DNA of 64,000 bases from an uncultured Prevotellaceae bacterium (GCA_900319225.1 ONNV01000003.1:186001-250000), one strand, 5' to 3'. Shown: positions 8,697 to 19,243, counted from the stretch's first letter. The notes: generated by a model from the sequence alone, not told the origin. Made by a program: numbers and translations.

Positions 8697-11600
8697 TTAC
8701 CTACCACCGCGCATTCCACCACCGAATCCGCCGCCACCCATCATGGCTCTTGACTCCTGACGCATCTCCCTACGTGCAGCACGTGTACCGAACACATTGG
8801 CACGCAGTATAAAGTGTACCATGATGTAGCTGTGGATATTGTTGTTCTTTGTATCGGTACGTCCGGTAGTTGATACGGAACGGGTTACGTTAGTCTCGTC
8901 ATTCAGGATATCGTAGTACTGGATCTGAATTGTTCCGGCATTACCCTTAAGGAAGCTGAATGATACGTTGGCATTCCAGATCAGGTCATTACGGTTGTAT
9001 GCACCGCTATAACCACGACGGCTCTGCATCGTAAGGTCAGTACCCAGGTTGATATTCCTCCAGGGCAGACGGGCGTTGGCACGTCCACCATAACTGAACG
9101 TATAGGTATCCATGTTTGTGTTACCGGTCTGACGACGCTGGTTGTTCTCTGAATGGTTGTAGGTGAAACGGCCGTTGGCTGTAACCTCCAACCATTGGTT
9201 GCGGTATGTGACAGAACCGTTCTCACCGGCTGATATTGTATTGGTCTTACTCAGTTCACTGTTACCGCCGGTTTGCTGGCCGTAATTGATGCTACCGGTT
9301 CGCATAAAGCTCTCCTGATGTCGGTATGATGCGTTTGCACTCAGATTATAACGCCATTTTGTATTAGGAATGGTCTGGTTATAGGTCAGGTTGCCCGATG
9401 TGCTCCAGTTGGTCCAGAAACCGTCCATGTTCTCAGGCATGGTTCTGGATATACCGGTGGTAGGATCATACTCCGTACGTTGCGATATATTGTACAGTGA
9501 GTTCTCAAGAGATACACGCAGGTTGATTGTCTTCTGGGTCTCCTGGATGTAATCCTGGAAGTTGGCCTCAAGGTTGTTCCTCAGGGTTGTACGCAGACCC
9601 GGGTTACCCTTACGTATATTGTTGGGGTTACTGTTATCCTCAATATCCATCATATCCTCCATGCTGGGCTGGCTGGTATTGGTACGCAGGGTCAGCTGAA
9701 TGCTCTTCTGGCGGTTGAACCTGAAACGGTAGTTGATAGAAGGACTCCAGTTGTAAACCACGCGTGACGTATCACCTATTACCTTACCCATATACTGGAA
9801 ATTGTCCATTCCGGTATACTGAGGCATGAAGTTGAATCCTACGTTGAAGTTTGACCTGTCTGTATTGTAACGGAACTGCAGTGAGAGAGTGTGGTTACGT
9901 GACACGTTCGTAGCGGTACGGCTCAGTTCTGAGTTACGGTAGGGCTCCAAATCATCGGGCAGATTCCATGAATCATACCAGTCCTTATAGTTATCACCCC
10001 ACAGTACATAAGTCTCACGGTTGGTGTTACGGTTGCTCACCTGGATCTGATAGCTCACCTGCAGGTTACCACGGCCTGAATCTATAGGCTCACTCCACAT
10101 GACACGTCCAGACCAGTTACTGTTATCAGTAGGACTTACGTTGAAGCGGTTCATCACCGTATCACGGTTATGACTCTGATAGTATGTCTGGTTTGAGTAT
10201 GAGTAACTGTCATTGGTACCCTTGGTACTGCTGAATGTGAAGCGGACGGTAAAGTTACGTCCCAGGTCATTGAACCTCTTGTTGAACTGGAACTCACCGC
10301 TCAACTGGTTGTTACCGGTCTCGCTATGGTTGTAACTGCGCTGTGAGTTTACACCGATGGTGTCCAGGCAGAGGCTGTCATAATCCTCATACTCATCCAG
10401 TATGTTGGTCATATCGGTAAACAGATAGGGATCACGGTTGAATGTGACAGACCTGCTGTTTGAGTTGTTGTTGTTACGGCTTATCTGGAAACTGGGACGG
10501 AATATGATATTAAGAGAGGTATCGGGTCTCCACTCCAAACGGAACTCACCATTCACGCTACCGCTGCCGCTGTTGCTTTTTGAACCGTTGTTGCGGAACT
10601 GTGACGGGCGCTGTGATGTGGCGAATGTCTCTGACTCGGATTCGCTTACAGAACGTGATGAAGAACCGTTATATCGGATATTACCTCCTACTACCAGCGG
10701 GAACTCATTACGGCGGCGCGGGAACTGCTCACCAATGTTCTTGGAGAAGTTCACACCAATCTGGGTAGTGTAGCTTACGCCGTTGCCACGACCTGAGTTC
10801 TGGGTATTTGCATTGACTGAGAACTGTGTGTTGGCCTGGAAGCGGTTAAGTGTGTATCGGCCCGACCAGAGATACTTGATCCAGTCACCGTAATCGTTGT
10901 TACCTACGGGCTTTCCTATACCTCCGTCTATGTTATGCAGCCAACCGTTACGCATGTTGGGCTTGATTTCAAGGTCCATCACAGTCTCCTCCTCACCGTC
11001 ATCCACACCGGTTATACGGGCCAGGTCACTCTGACGCTGGTAGGTCTTGATACGGCGAATGATATTTACCGGGAGGTTCTTGGTAGCCATCTGGCGGTCA
11101 TTTCCAAAGTATTCCTGACCGTCAACCAAAATACGTGATACGGTACGGCCGTTGACGGTAATGCCACCGTTCTCATCAACCTCAACGCCAGGCAGACGCT
11201 TGATAAGTTCCTCCAGGACAGAGCCCTCAGGTACGCGGAACGCACTTACGTTGTACATAAGGGTATCATCCACAACCTGTGTGGGAGGCAGCGCATCCTC
11301 AATAACAGCCTCAGTAAGCATAATACTGCTCTCATACATCTTGAACACGCCCAGCTGGCGGTCACGATCCTCCTTGAGTACCTTGAAATCAAAGTCAACT
11401 GTATTGTAACCCATGAAAGAGTAACGCAGCAAGTACTCTCCCTGCGGAACCTTCTTGATGGTAACCCAGCCCTCATTATCGGTAACCGTACCATATACAA
11501 ATGAGGTGTCAGGCAGTTGCAACAGCTGTACTGTTACCTGAGGCATATATTCAGTGGTGGAGCCGTCAATTACACGTGCTGTAACTGATGTCTTACCTGT

Positions 11601-11702
11601 CAGTTTGGACTTTTCTTTTTCTTTAGTGTTATTACTCTGAGCCTGGCCCAGCTGAGGAACCGAGAAAAGGAGTATGGTCAGTAAAAGGAATGCTTTGTTC
11701 AT
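8697..11702 (-). CDS. TonB-type outer-membrane beta-barrel protein with carboxypeptidase-regulatory domain
   Basis: A 1001-residue outer-membrane protein. The signal peptide ends around LGQAQ. A CarboxypepD_reg-like beta-sandwich follows (about residues 35-110, with DNEGWVTIKKVPQGEYLL), then a plug-like domain (LEELIKRLPGVEVDENGG; LVDGQEYFGND) and a long C-terminal beta-barrel rich in Asn, Ser, Thr and aromatic residues. It resembles the 'outer membrane beta-barrel family' group rather than a SusC; no SusD is adjacent. Substrate unknown. Oddly, it ends in a Gly/Met/Arg-rich tail (MMGGGGFGGGMRGGR) instead of a terminal aromatic barrel strand. Confidence 0.85.
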   Translation of the reverse strand: MNKAFLLLTILLFSVPQLGQAQSNNTKEKEKSKLTGKTSVTARVIDGSTTEYMPQVTVQLLQLPDTSFVYGTVTDNEGWVTIKKVPQGEYLLRYSFMGYNTVDFDFKVLKEDRDRQLGVFKMYESSIMLTEAVIEDALPPTQVVDDTLMYNVSAFRVPEGSVLEELIKRLPGVEVDENGGITVNGRTVSRILVDGQEYFGNDRQMATKNLPVNIIRRIKTYQRQSDLARITGVDDGEEETVMDLEIKPNMRNGWLHNIDGGIGKPVGNNDYGDWIKYLWSGRYTLNRFQANTQFSVNANTQNSGRGNGVSYTTQIGVNFSKNIGEQFPRRRNEFPLVVGGNIRYNGSSSRSVSESESETFATSQRPSQFRNNGSKSNSGSGSVNGEFRLEWRPDTSLNIIFRPSFQISRNNNNSNSRSVTFNRDPYLFTDMTNILDEYEDYDSLCLDTIGVNSQRSYNHSETGNNQLSGEFQFNKRFNDLGRNFTVRFTFSSTKGTNDSYSYSNQTYYQSHNRDTVMNRFNVSPTDNSNWSGRVMWSEPIDSGRGNLQVSYQIQVSNRNTNRETYVLWGDNYKDWYDSWNLPDDLEPYRNSELSRTATNVSRNHTLSLQFRYNTDRSNFNVGFNFMPQYTGMDNFQYMGKVIGDTSRVVYNWSPSINYRFRFNRQKSIQLTLRTNTSQPSMEDMMDIEDNSNPNNIRKGNPGLRTTLRNNLEANFQDYIQETQKTINLRVSLENSLYNISQRTEYDPTTGISRTMPENMDGFWTNWSTSGNLTYNQTIPNTKWRYNLSANASYRHQESFMRTGSINYGQQTGGNSELSKTNTISAGENGSVTYRNQWLEVTANGRFTYNHSENNQRRQTGNTNMDTYTFSYGGRANARLPWRNINLGTDLTMQSRRGYSGAYNRNDLIWNANVSFSFLKGNAGTIQIQYYDILNDETNVTRSVSTTGRTDTKNNNIHSYIMVHFILRANVFGTRAARREMRQESRAMMGGGGFGGGMRGGR

Positions 11703-11805
11703 ATCTAACTAATGTGGTCTTATGACACCCTACAGTCAAAATGGTTTAATCTGTTTTACATTATTATACACATCCATGCCCCAATTATATTATTTTTGCA
11801 ACCTG

Positions 11806-12165
11806 ATGACACAACAGGATTTCTCTCAGATACTGAGCCGGTTATTCAGCGATGCCGCATCGCAGCACGGTCAGGAATACCCGGATGGAGGCGCCGATGC
11901 ATGGGGCCTTACGGGTGCATCATATCTGGGATTCGCCCTTTGCGGGCTCTCCCAGGCACAGCTGCGCAATGTCCAATACCGTGCGCGTGACCTGTTCGGC
12001 CCCGTTATCCTGGACTGCCGCTGGTATGATGACCTTACTGCAAAATGTTTTACAGGCAGTGACAGCATCGATGTCCTGCTGCCCGGCAGTGACGGCACCG
12101 CATGTCATGCCACACTCTCCGTCAGCCTGTTCCTGGAGATGCTGGATTTTTGCCGTGAAGGTTAA
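11806..12165 (+). CDS. Hypothetical protein
   Basis: A 119-residue cytoplasmic-looking protein with no signal peptide and no motif I recognise. I chose the ATG at 11806 (MTQQDFSQIL) because it follows a plausible TATTTTTG -7 box about 20 bp upstream; the longer reading from 11722 includes that promoter. It lies divergent from the beta-barrel gene and just upstream of a secreted protein gene that has its own promoter. Confidence 0.6.
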   Translation: MTQQDFSQILSRLFSDAASQHGQEYPDGGADAWGLTGASYLGFALCGLSQAQLRNVQYRARDLFGPVILDCRWYDDLTAKCFTGSDSIDVLLPGSDGTACHATLSVSLFLEMLDFCREG

Positions 12166-12179
12166 AAACGCCGGGATAC

Positions 12180-12210
12180 TTGACAAAGGCAAATCTTTAT
12201 ATTATCTTTG
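12180..12210 (+). promoter_or_regulatory. Promoter of the 12235 gene
   Basis: TTG at 12180-12182 and TATCTTTG at 12203-12210 with a 20-bp spacer: a near-ideal Bacteroidetes promoter 24 bp before the ATG. Confidence 0.75.
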
Positions 12211-12234
12211 GTTTGTTATCCATTAAATGCGCTT

Positions 12235-12738
12235 ATGAGAAAGTTTATTGCAATATGCATTGCCGCCATGATGGCAATAACGGTACAGGCACAATTCGTA
12301 AATTTTCCACGTTTTGGACGCAGCCTCAAGATGAGCAATGACCCGGTTCTGGGACTGCGCGGTCTCCATGTGGGCGACGAGGGATATGTCACATTCAATG
12401 TAACCAACCAGGGTGACAGCGTCTATGTTGGCCCCATATACCTTAGAATTATAGAGCGTGAGCACAGCGTTCAGGTGCTTGCCGCCAAGAAGATCAAGAT
12501 CAAACCCGGCAAGACATACTCCATTACCACGGTATTCCCCACGGACCGTCTCAACCCCTATGCCCGCTACCATGTAGGATTTGAGTATGATGAGGACGGA
12601 CATACCGTTCCCATGGGATTTACTGAGGCCAAACCTCTGCAGAGTTTCATGCTCTTGCCCACCATAATCAACAATCCTCCCAAGAAGGCTCCGGTCAAAG
12701 CAAAGATAAAAGAGGTTAAAGCCGCAAAAGACAAATAA
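12235..12738 (+). CDS. Secreted hypothetical protein with basic C-terminus
   Basis: A 167-residue exported protein: the signal peptide MRKFIAICIAAMMAI ends near VQAQ. The mature part reads as a single beta-sandwich-like domain (YVTFNVTNQGDSVYVGPIYL), similar in style to domains that act as chaperones or adhesin accessories, but I cannot assign a family. The last 20 residues are Lys/Ala-rich. The ATG at 12235 fits the promoter just upstream; the earlier in-frame start at 12208 would overlap the -7 box. Confidence 0.7.
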   Translation: MRKFIAICIAAMMAITVQAQFVNFPRFGRSLKMSNDPVLGLRGLHVGDEGYVTFNVTNQGDSVYVGPIYLRIIEREHSVQVLAAKKIKIKPGKTYSITTVFPTDRLNPYARYHVGFEYDEDGHTVPMGFTEAKPLQSFMLLPTIINNPPKKAPVKAKIKEVKAAKDK

Positions 12739-12755
12739 AAAAAATATCCTTTTTA

Positions 12756-12786
12756 TTGGATAATATCACAAAAAGGAATACCTTTG
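12756..12786 (+). promoter_or_regulatory. tRNA-Pro promoter
   Basis: TTG at 12756-12758 and TACCTTTG at 12779-12786, 20 bp apart, about 38 bp before the mature tRNA. Confidence 0.75.
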
Positions 12787-12823
12787 CGCCGGTTTTGAAA
12801 GCCGCAAGGCTCAAAAACGTCAG

Positions 12824-12899
12824 CGGGGTGTAGCTCAGCCCGGTTTAGAGTACGCGTCTGGGGGGCGTGTGGTCGCTGGTTCGAATCCAGTCACCCCGA
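12824..12899 (+). tRNA. tRNA-Pro (GGG anticodon)
   Basis: Cloverleaf: acceptor stem CGGGGTG (12824-12830) pairs with CACCCCG (12892-12898), discriminator A at 12899; the T loop is GGTTCGAATCC; the anticodon loop CTGGGGG gives GGG. No CCA is encoded. A hairpin terminator follows at once. Confidence 0.95.
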
Positions 12900-12907
12900 C
12901 TGGAAAA

Positions 12908-12941
12908 AGGTGAATCCGAGAAATCAGATTCACTTTTTTTT
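12908..12941 (+). terminator. tRNA-Pro terminator
   Basis: GTGAATC (12910-12916) pairs with GATTCAC (12927-12933), followed by eight T residues. Confidence 0.8.
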
Positions 12942-12969
12942 CTTATGTTTGTCAATTATTATCAGGACT

Positions 12970-14415
12970 ATGCGTAAAACCATCATCACCATAACAGCAT
13001 TATTGCTGTTTGCAGTATCGGCCTACACACGGGCCCAGGAGGTCAGCATGCCGGTTCTTGAGATACATCTGACCAAGACGATTGAAAAAGGCATGGACTA
13101 TGCCGACGGCACCATGAAACTTACCGATACTGAAGGAAAGACAATTGAGCTGCCCGCCCGGTTCAAGACCCGCGGCGCCAACGCACAGCAGTATATGATG
13201 AAACCGTCACTCAACATGAAACTTTGCAGTGCCGATTATCAGACAGAGGTTGACAGCACCCTGCTTGGCATACGCTCATGCTCGTCATGGATACTTGACG
13301 CCATGGCAATTGACCGCATCTGCATGCGTAACCGTGTGGCGTTTGACATATGGAATGAGTTCTCACACCTGCCCTATGACACGGAGTTCGGAGGCCGCAA
13401 CGGAACCGAGGGACGATTTATAGAGATGTACATAAATGATGTCTACTACGGAATCTACTGCCTGAGTGACCGCATAAACCGCAAGCTGCTGGACCTTAAG
13501 AAGGTTAAGGAGTCAAGCGGCAGCATGCAGGTACGCGGCGTGCTCTACAAAAGCGGCACAAGTGACATTGAGAACCAGAACGAGCCCGGTTACAATGCGG
13601 ACTATACCGCATGTACCGTCGAGTGGCACAACGCATGGGAACTCACATATCCCGATGACTACGCCAGCGAAGCCATTTGGCAGCCCCTGCAGGATGCCAT
13701 CCTGAACGGCCGCAGTACGGATTACGTAAAGAAATACTTCTATCTTGAGAACCTGGCGGATTACCAGATTCATACAATGGCTCTGGCCATAGAGGACAAT
13801 ATGGGCAACAAGAACCATTACCTCTCCATCCGTAACATCAACAAGAATATTGACGCAGCTGACCCTGATGACGCCAACCGCCGCCGTTTCGTACTCACCC
13901 CGTGGGATCTGGACACCAGTCTGGGCGGCAATTACCGCGGTGACAACTATGGCGGGAACTACTCTGACTGGGCAGTGCAGGATGTGGCCAAGAATGCATT
14001 CTACCCGCTTTATGTACTCCAGGCCGATGACGAGTTCAAAGTCCTGCTCAAACAGCGCTGGACACAGGCCCGCACCGGAGCTTTATCGGTAGAGTCCGTA
14101 AAACAGAGACTGGAGGCCTACCGTGACCTTTTCATCGGGAGCGGAGCCTGGAAGCGTATGACCGACCATTATGCCCAGCAGTCAGACAAGCCCATGCTGG
14201 TGGATGACCTGGAAACAGAGATCAGCCTCATAGAGCAGTGGTATGAGAACCGTTTCCGTCAGATGGATGATTACTTTGGCATCACTGACGGCGTTGATGA
14301 CATAGGCATAACCTTAGACCCCGGCCAGCCCGTCTACTACATGAACGGGACAGGCGCAAAGGATGATGCAAAGGGCCTCCTTATCCGTCAGAACATGAAA
14401 TTCTACTTTGAATAA
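12970..14415 (+). CDS. Secreted CotH-kinase-family protein
   Basis: A 481-residue exported protein of the CotH family, whose founder is a Bacillus spore-coat protein kinase. The signal peptide starts at MRKTIITITALLLFAV and is cleaved near TRAQ. The family segments are visible: FKTRGANAQQYMMKPS, GRFIEMYINDVYYGIYCLSD and the Asp-containing FVLTPWDLDTSLGGN, which corresponds to the metal-binding end of the kinase fold. Extracytoplasmic kinase activity is inferred, not shown. The start at 12970 is preferred because the longer reading begins inside the tRNA terminator. CotH genes often occur near VTC/DUF4956 genes, which are present at 33 kb but not adjacent. Confidence 0.85.
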   Translation: MRKTIITITALLLFAVSAYTRAQEVSMPVLEIHLTKTIEKGMDYADGTMKLTDTEGKTIELPARFKTRGANAQQYMMKPSLNMKLCSADYQTEVDSTLLGIRSCSSWILDAMAIDRICMRNRVAFDIWNEFSHLPYDTEFGGRNGTEGRFIEMYINDVYYGIYCLSDRINRKLLDLKKVKESSGSMQVRGVLYKSGTSDIENQNEPGYNADYTACTVEWHNAWELTYPDDYASEAIWQPLQDAILNGRSTDYVKKYFYLENLADYQIHTMALAIEDNMGNKNHYLSIRNINKNIDAADPDDANRRRFVLTPWDLDTSLGGNYRGDNYGGNYSDWAVQDVAKNAFYPLYVLQADDEFKVLLKQRWTQARTGALSVESVKQRLEAYRDLFIGSGAWKRMTDHYAQQSDKPMLVDDLETEISLIEQWYENRFRQMDDYFGITDGVDDIGITLDPGQPVYYMNGTGAKDDAKGLLIRQNMKFYFE

Positions 14416-14492
14416 CCCCCAATAGTGACTGATACCGTGATTCTGAACCTCTTTTTTTGTACCTTTGGTAATTTTAGAGCAAATAATACGTT

Positions 14493-14909
14493 ATGAACAA
14501 TGTATATGTGATTTGTGCGGCTGCATTGCTGCTGATTTTTGTGCTGTACTATCTGGACAGATGGAACAAGATTCACAAGACAGCCGCTGACGCTGCACCC
14601 GAGACACCACAGACTGATCCCGCTGCCAGCGGAGAGTGCTGCGGCAAACATGCCGTATGTGAGAAACAGAAACTGGCCGAGGCCCGTCTGCGCAGCGCAC
14701 AGTATTTTGACGATGAGGAGCTGGACCGTTTCCGTGGCCGCAGTGCCGACGATTACAGCGACCAGGAGGTTGAGGAGTTCCGCTACGTCATGTACACCAT
14801 GCAGCAGAATGAGGTCAGGGAGTGGATGGAGTGTCTCCAGGCAAGGGAGATAGAACTGCCCGACGAACTTAAGGAGGAGTGCTACTCCATGATGAATGAG
14901 ATAAACTGA
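14493..14909 (+). CDS. Small membrane-anchored hypothetical protein
   Basis: 138 residues: one N-terminal transmembrane helix (about residues 4-22), a Pro/Ala linker with a CCGKHAVC cysteine cluster, then a charged helical domain (DDEELDRFRGRSADDYSDQE). No family recognised. A TACCTTTG -7 box (14460-14467) lies 25 bp upstream. It is the first gene of a tight run (4-bp gap to the next gene) with porW-like, porX-like and tsaE, suggesting an envelope role. Confidence 0.7.
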   Translation: MNNVYVICAAALLLIFVLYYLDRWNKIHKTAADAAPETPQTDPAASGECCGKHAVCEKQKLAEARLRSAQYFDDEELDRFRGRSADDYSDQEVEEFRYVMYTMQQNEVREWMECLQAREIELPDELKEECYSMMNEIN

Positions 14910-14913
14910 CATA

Positions 14914-17697
14914 ATGATATTGAGACGGACAGCCTTTTACGCCTTTATGTTGCTGCTGGTTGCAATGGCGGCAGGCTGTTCCACATCCCATAACACCACC
15001 TTATCGCGTTCCTACCAGGCACTTGTAACCAAATACAACGTCTATTTTAACGGCAACGAATCATACAAGAAGGGATATGAGGCGCAGGAGAAAGCCAAGA
15101 AGGACAACCTGCTTGAGATACTTGACCTCTACCCCATAAATGACGACAAGGTCCTGAGCACCGGCAAGGGTGATTTTGACTATGCCATAGAGAAGGCCCA
15201 GAAGGCCATCAAGCTGCACTCCATATCGGCCAAACCCAAGAAAAAGAAAGGCACGCTCACGGAATCCGAGAAGGCGTTCCAGAACCGCAACGAGTACAAC
15301 CCCTACATGTGGCACGCCTGGTTCCTCATGGCCGATGCACAGCGCCAGAAAGGTGAATTCATCGAGGCTGCCAGCACCTACTCATACATAAGCAAGCTCT
15401 ATTTTGACGACCCCGAGATTGTAGCCGAGGCACAGTACAAGATGGCTCAGTGCTACTCACTCATGGGCTGGAACTATGAATCAGACGAGCTGTTCCAGCG
15501 GTCGGGCAAGACAAAGATGAGTAATGCCCGCCATCAGGATTATCAGGCCAGACTGGCATCACACCTGATTGGTCAGGAGCGTTATGAGGAGAGCCTGCAA
15601 CCCCTTGAGGAGGCCATGGACCGCAAGGGCATAAGCAAGTACCAGCGTATACGTGAGCGCTACCTGCTGGCCCAGCTCTACAAATCCATGGACCGCAATG
15701 ACGATGCATACCGCATGTTCGGCAAGGTGATCCGCATGAGCCCGCCCCATGAGATAGAGTTCCATGCCCGCATACAGCAGACCGAGACCATGGCCGGTAG
15801 CAGCAGCATGCGCAAGATAATGCGTAAGCTCAAACGTATGGAGCGCGACCCCAACAACAAGGAGAGTCTTGACCAGATATACTACGCAATGGGTAACATC
15901 CACCTTATGCGCGGTGATACGGCAACGGCACTCCGTCTCTATAATGAGGGTGCCGCCAAGAGTGACAAGGCATCACCCGAGAAAGGCATACTTATGCTCA
16001 CCATGGCCAACCTCTACTGGGATATGACCGATTACCCCAATGCCTCCCGATGTTACTCGCAGGCTGTGGGCATGATAGGTCAGGACCACAAGCAGTACCC
16101 CACCGTGAAACTGCGCTCCGAGGTGCTGGAGGACCTGGTTCGCTGCTCAGGTACCATAAAGCTGCAGGACAGCCTGCAGTGGCTCTCCACCCTACCCGAG
16201 AACACCCTCTACCCCATACTGGACAAAGTCATAGAGGACCTGGTTGAGCAGGAGCGCATGGAGGAGGAGCGTCTTAAGAAAGAGGCCCGTGACGAGGCCC
16301 GCAAGGGAGAGGCTGACATGATGTCAATAAACAGCGATGATGAGAGCGGATCAGGTGACTGGTATTTCTATAACAAGAAGGTTGTGGAACGCGGCACCAA
16401 GGAGTTCCGCAAGCAGTGGGGAGACCGCAAGCTAGAGGATAACTGGCGCCGTCAGAACAAGAGCACGCTGGCACCATCGGGCTTTGATACGGAAATGGCC
16501 GGTGCAACTGATGAGCCGCAGGACACCCTGCTGACAGCAAAGGTTGACTCAATCAGCACGCAGCAGGAGACTGACCCCCACAAGCGCGAATACTATCTGC
16601 AGCAGATACCTTTCAGCACAGAGGCAAAAGCCCAGTCAGACAAGCTCCTGACCGCCGCTCTGCTGGAACAGGGAATCATATACAAGGACCGCCTTACAGA
16701 ATACCCCGACGCCGAGCAGTCACTGCTGCGCATAACCACGGACTACCCGGAGGCCGATGAGGCCGATGAAGCCATGTACAACCTCTATCTAATGTACTCC
16801 CTGTGGGGCCATGAGACCGATGCCGACAGCTGCCGGGCCCGCATGCAGCGTCTCTACCCCGAAAGTGACTACACCGTCATGGTCTGTGACCCCGATTATA
16901 TAGACAACGCCCGTTACGGCAAGCACCGTGAGGACTCCATATATGCCTATACATATACTGCATTCCGCCAGGGTGACCTTATGACCGTAAGGCAGAACTG
17001 TGAGATATCGGCCACGAAATATCCCAAGGGACAGCACCGTGCCAAGTTCATGTTCCTGGATGCGGCGCTTGACCTGCAGGAGGGCAATACGGACCTGTTC
17101 CTGGAGAAGCTCAGGGAGATAGTATCCAAGTATCCCGAGAATGAGATAAGCCAGCTGGCTGGACTTATAGCACAAGGTATCCAGAACGGCAGGATACTGC
17201 AGTCCACGTCATTCGGCTCCATCTGGGACCGCCGTAACGGCACTGCCGATGAGGAGGTGGCCGACAGCATAAAGCCCCAGTTCAGTGATGACCGCTACCA
17301 GCCGTTCATATTCCTGCTGGCATATCCCGACGGGGAGCTGGACCGCAACCAGCTGCTGTTTGAGGTTGCCCGATACAACTTTACCAACTACATGATGCGT
17401 AACTTTGACATCAGTTTTGAAACTGATCAGGGTATTGGCATGATGATAGTCGGAGAATTCCTTAACTTTGACGAGGCATTCGTCTATCAGCGCAATCTCT
17501 ATGATGACGCCGACATGGCAGGCAAGCTGAGCGGAATAAAAGCGGTCGTAATAACCCGCCGCAACCTGGAGATACTGCTCAAGAACTACAGCTTCAATGA
17601 TTATCAGGAGTTCTATGAGGAGCATTTCCTGAATATCCCGGAGTTTGACATAGACGGATACACACTGTTTGAAGAGTATACAGGCGATGGAGAATAA
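14914..17697 (+). CDS. PorW/SprE-like TPR lipoprotein
   Basis: A 927-residue lipoprotein; the lipobox is AMAAGC (Cys near residue 22). The mature part has many tetratricopeptide-like helical repeats (YNPYMWHAWFLMADAQRQKG; EIVAEAQYKMAQCYSLMGW and later copies) and a charged central linker. Length, lipobox and repeats fit PorW of Porphyromonas / SprE of Flavobacterium, a type IX secretion and gliding component. It is followed directly by a porX-like regulator with an 11-bp overlap. Whether a complete type IX secretion system exists cannot be seen here. Confidence 0.8.
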   Translation: MILRRTAFYAFMLLLVAMAAGCSTSHNTTLSRSYQALVTKYNVYFNGNESYKKGYEAQEKAKKDNLLEILDLYPINDDKVLSTGKGDFDYAIEKAQKAIKLHSISAKPKKKKGTLTESEKAFQNRNEYNPYMWHAWFLMADAQRQKGEFIEAASTYSYISKLYFDDPEIVAEAQYKMAQCYSLMGWNYESDELFQRSGKTKMSNARHQDYQARLASHLIGQERYEESLQPLEEAMDRKGISKYQRIRERYLLAQLYKSMDRNDDAYRMFGKVIRMSPPHEIEFHARIQQTETMAGSSSMRKIMRKLKRMERDPNNKESLDQIYYAMGNIHLMRGDTATALRLYNEGAAKSDKASPEKGILMLTMANLYWDMTDYPNASRCYSQAVGMIGQDHKQYPTVKLRSEVLEDLVRCSGTIKLQDSLQWLSTLPENTLYPILDKVIEDLVEQERMEEERLKKEARDEARKGEADMMSINSDDESGSGDWYFYNKKVVERGTKEFRKQWGDRKLEDNWRRQNKSTLAPSGFDTEMAGATDEPQDTLLTAKVDSISTQQETDPHKREYYLQQIPFSTEAKAQSDKLLTAALLEQGIIYKDRLTEYPDAEQSLLRITTDYPEADEADEAMYNLYLMYSLWGHETDADSCRARMQRLYPESDYTVMVCDPDYIDNARYGKHREDSIYAYTYTAFRQGDLMTVRQNCEISATKYPKGQHRAKFMFLDAALDLQEGNTDLFLEKLREIVSKYPENEISQLAGLIAQGIQNGRILQSTSFGSIWDRRNGTADEEVADSIKPQFSDDRYQPFIFLLAYPDGELDRNQLLFEVARYNFTNYMMRNFDISFETDQGIGMMIVGEFLNFDEAFVYQRNLYDDADMAGKLSGIKAVVITRRNLEILLKNYSFNDYQEFYEEHFLNIPEFDIDGYTLFEEYTGDGE

Positions 17698-19243
17698 GAA
17701 CGGCACACTACTCTGGGTCGATGATGAGATTGACCTGCTCAGGGCCCATATCATGTTCCTTGAGAACAAGGGCTATGAGGTTGACACCGTGACCAACGGA
17801 CACGATGCGCTTGACATGTGCCGTGCACGCCAGTATGACCTGGTTCTCCTGGATGAGCATATGGTGGGCATGAGCGGTCTTGAGACCCTTTCACATATCA
17901 AGGAGATTGACCCCAACATACCCGTGGTCATGGTCACCAAGAGTGAGGAGGAGAACATCATGGACCAGGCCATCGGCTCCAAGATTGCCGATTACCTGAT
18001 CAAGCCCGTACACCCCAACCAGATACTCCTGTCACTCAAAAAGAACATCCACAAACGCGATATAGTCACAGCCGAGACTGACCGCAGCTACCAGCAGAAT
18101 TTTGGGCGTCTGAGCATGCAGATAAATGACTCCCTTACCGCCGATGACTGGATAGAGGTCTACCGCCAGCTGGTCTACTGGGAGCTGGAACTCAAGGAGG
18201 CCGACAGCTCCATGCATGACATGCTCAAGATGCAGAAAACTGAGGCCAACGCCGCATTCTGCAAGTTCATAAAGCGCAACTATATGGACTGGATGAAAGA
18301 CCGTGACAAGAGCCCGGTCATGAGTCCGGACCTGTTCAAGCGTTTCGTATACCCGGCACTGGACGGCGGTGAGAAACTGTTCCTCATTGTGATGGATAAT
18401 TTCCGCTATGACCAGTGGCGCACGCTCAGCCAGGAGCTTGCCGAACTCTTCACCTTTGATGAGCAGCTCTACTACAGCATCCTGCCCACTGCCACGCAGT
18501 ATGCCCGCAACGCCATATTCTCAGGTCTCATGCCGGAGCAGATAAGCCGCATGTTCCCTGACCTCTGGGTTGATGAGGACTCCGAGGAGGGCAAGAACCT
18601 GAATGAGGCCCCCCTGATACAGACCCAGCTTGACAGGTTCCGCCGCAGGAACACATTCTCTTACAATAAGGTGAATGACTCCGCCGCAGCCGACAAGCTG
18701 CTGAGCCAGTTCAACAACCTGCTGCCCAATGACCTGAACGTGATAGTGGTAAACTTCATAGACATACTGTCACATGCCAAGACAGACTCGCGCATGATGC
18801 GTGAACTGGCCAGTGACGAGGCCGCCTACCGCAGCCTCATACTCTCCTGGTTCCGCCACTCATCGGTACGTGACCTGTTCCGCTCCATAGCCGCAACCGG
18901 CCGTAAGGTGATGATAACCACCGACCACGGCAGCATACTGGTAAACCACGCCGTAAAGATAGCCGGTGACCGCAACACCAATACCAACCTGCGCTATAAG
19001 CTGGGTAAGAACCTTGGATTCAACCCCAAGGAGGTGTATGAGATCAGCGAGCCCCTCAAGGCCCACCTGCCCTCACCCAACATAAGCACCTCATACATAT
19101 TCTGCACCGAGGCCGACTACTTTGTTTACCAGAACAACTTCAACAACTACGCATCGTTCTACAAGGAGACCTTCCAGCACGGCGGTGTATCGCTTGAGGA
19201 GATGATAATACCTTTCATAACCCTTAATCCCAAAAAGAAATGA
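17687..19243 (+). CDS. porX: PorX-like response regulator with PglZ/alkaline-phosphatase-type domain
   Basis: A 518-residue two-component effector. The N-terminal receiver has the acidic pair in LLWVDDE, phosphoacceptor Asp56 (LVLLDEHM), Thr in VMVTKSEE and a Lys in LIKPVHP. The C-terminal PglZ-like domain shows metal-site motifs ([21 protein letters not shown]). This is the PorX architecture; PorX controls type IX secretion genes in Porphyromonas and the PglZ domain there has phosphodiesterase activity on oligonucleotides. The ATG at 17687 overlaps the PorW stop; TsaE overlaps its own stop by 4 bp. Related proteins also occur in Bacteroidetes without type IX secretion. Confidence 0.88.
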   Translation: MENKNGTLLWVDDEIDLLRAHIMFLENKGYEVDTVTNGHDALDMCRARQYDLVLLDEHMVGMSGLETLSHIKEIDPNIPVVMVTKSEEENIMDQAIGSKIADYLIKPVHPNQILLSLKKNIHKRDIVTAETDRSYQQNFGRLSMQINDSLTADDWIEVYRQLVYWELELKEADSSMHDMLKMQKTEANAAFCKFIKRNYMDWMKDRDKSPVMSPDLFKRFVYPALDGGEKLFLIVMDNFRYDQWRTLSQELAELFTFDEQLYYSILPTATQYARNAIFSGLMPEQISRMFPDLWVDEDSEEGKNLNEAPLIQTQLDRFRRRNTFSYNKVNDSAAADKLLSQFNNLLPNDLNVIVVNFIDILSHAKTDSRMMRELASDEAAYRSLILSWFRHSSVRDLFRSIAATGRKVMITTDHGSILVNHAVKIAGDRNTNTNLRYKLGKNLGFNPKEVYEISEPLKAHLPSPNISTSYIFCTEADYFVYQNNFNNYASFYKETFQHGGVSLEEMIIPFITLNPKKK

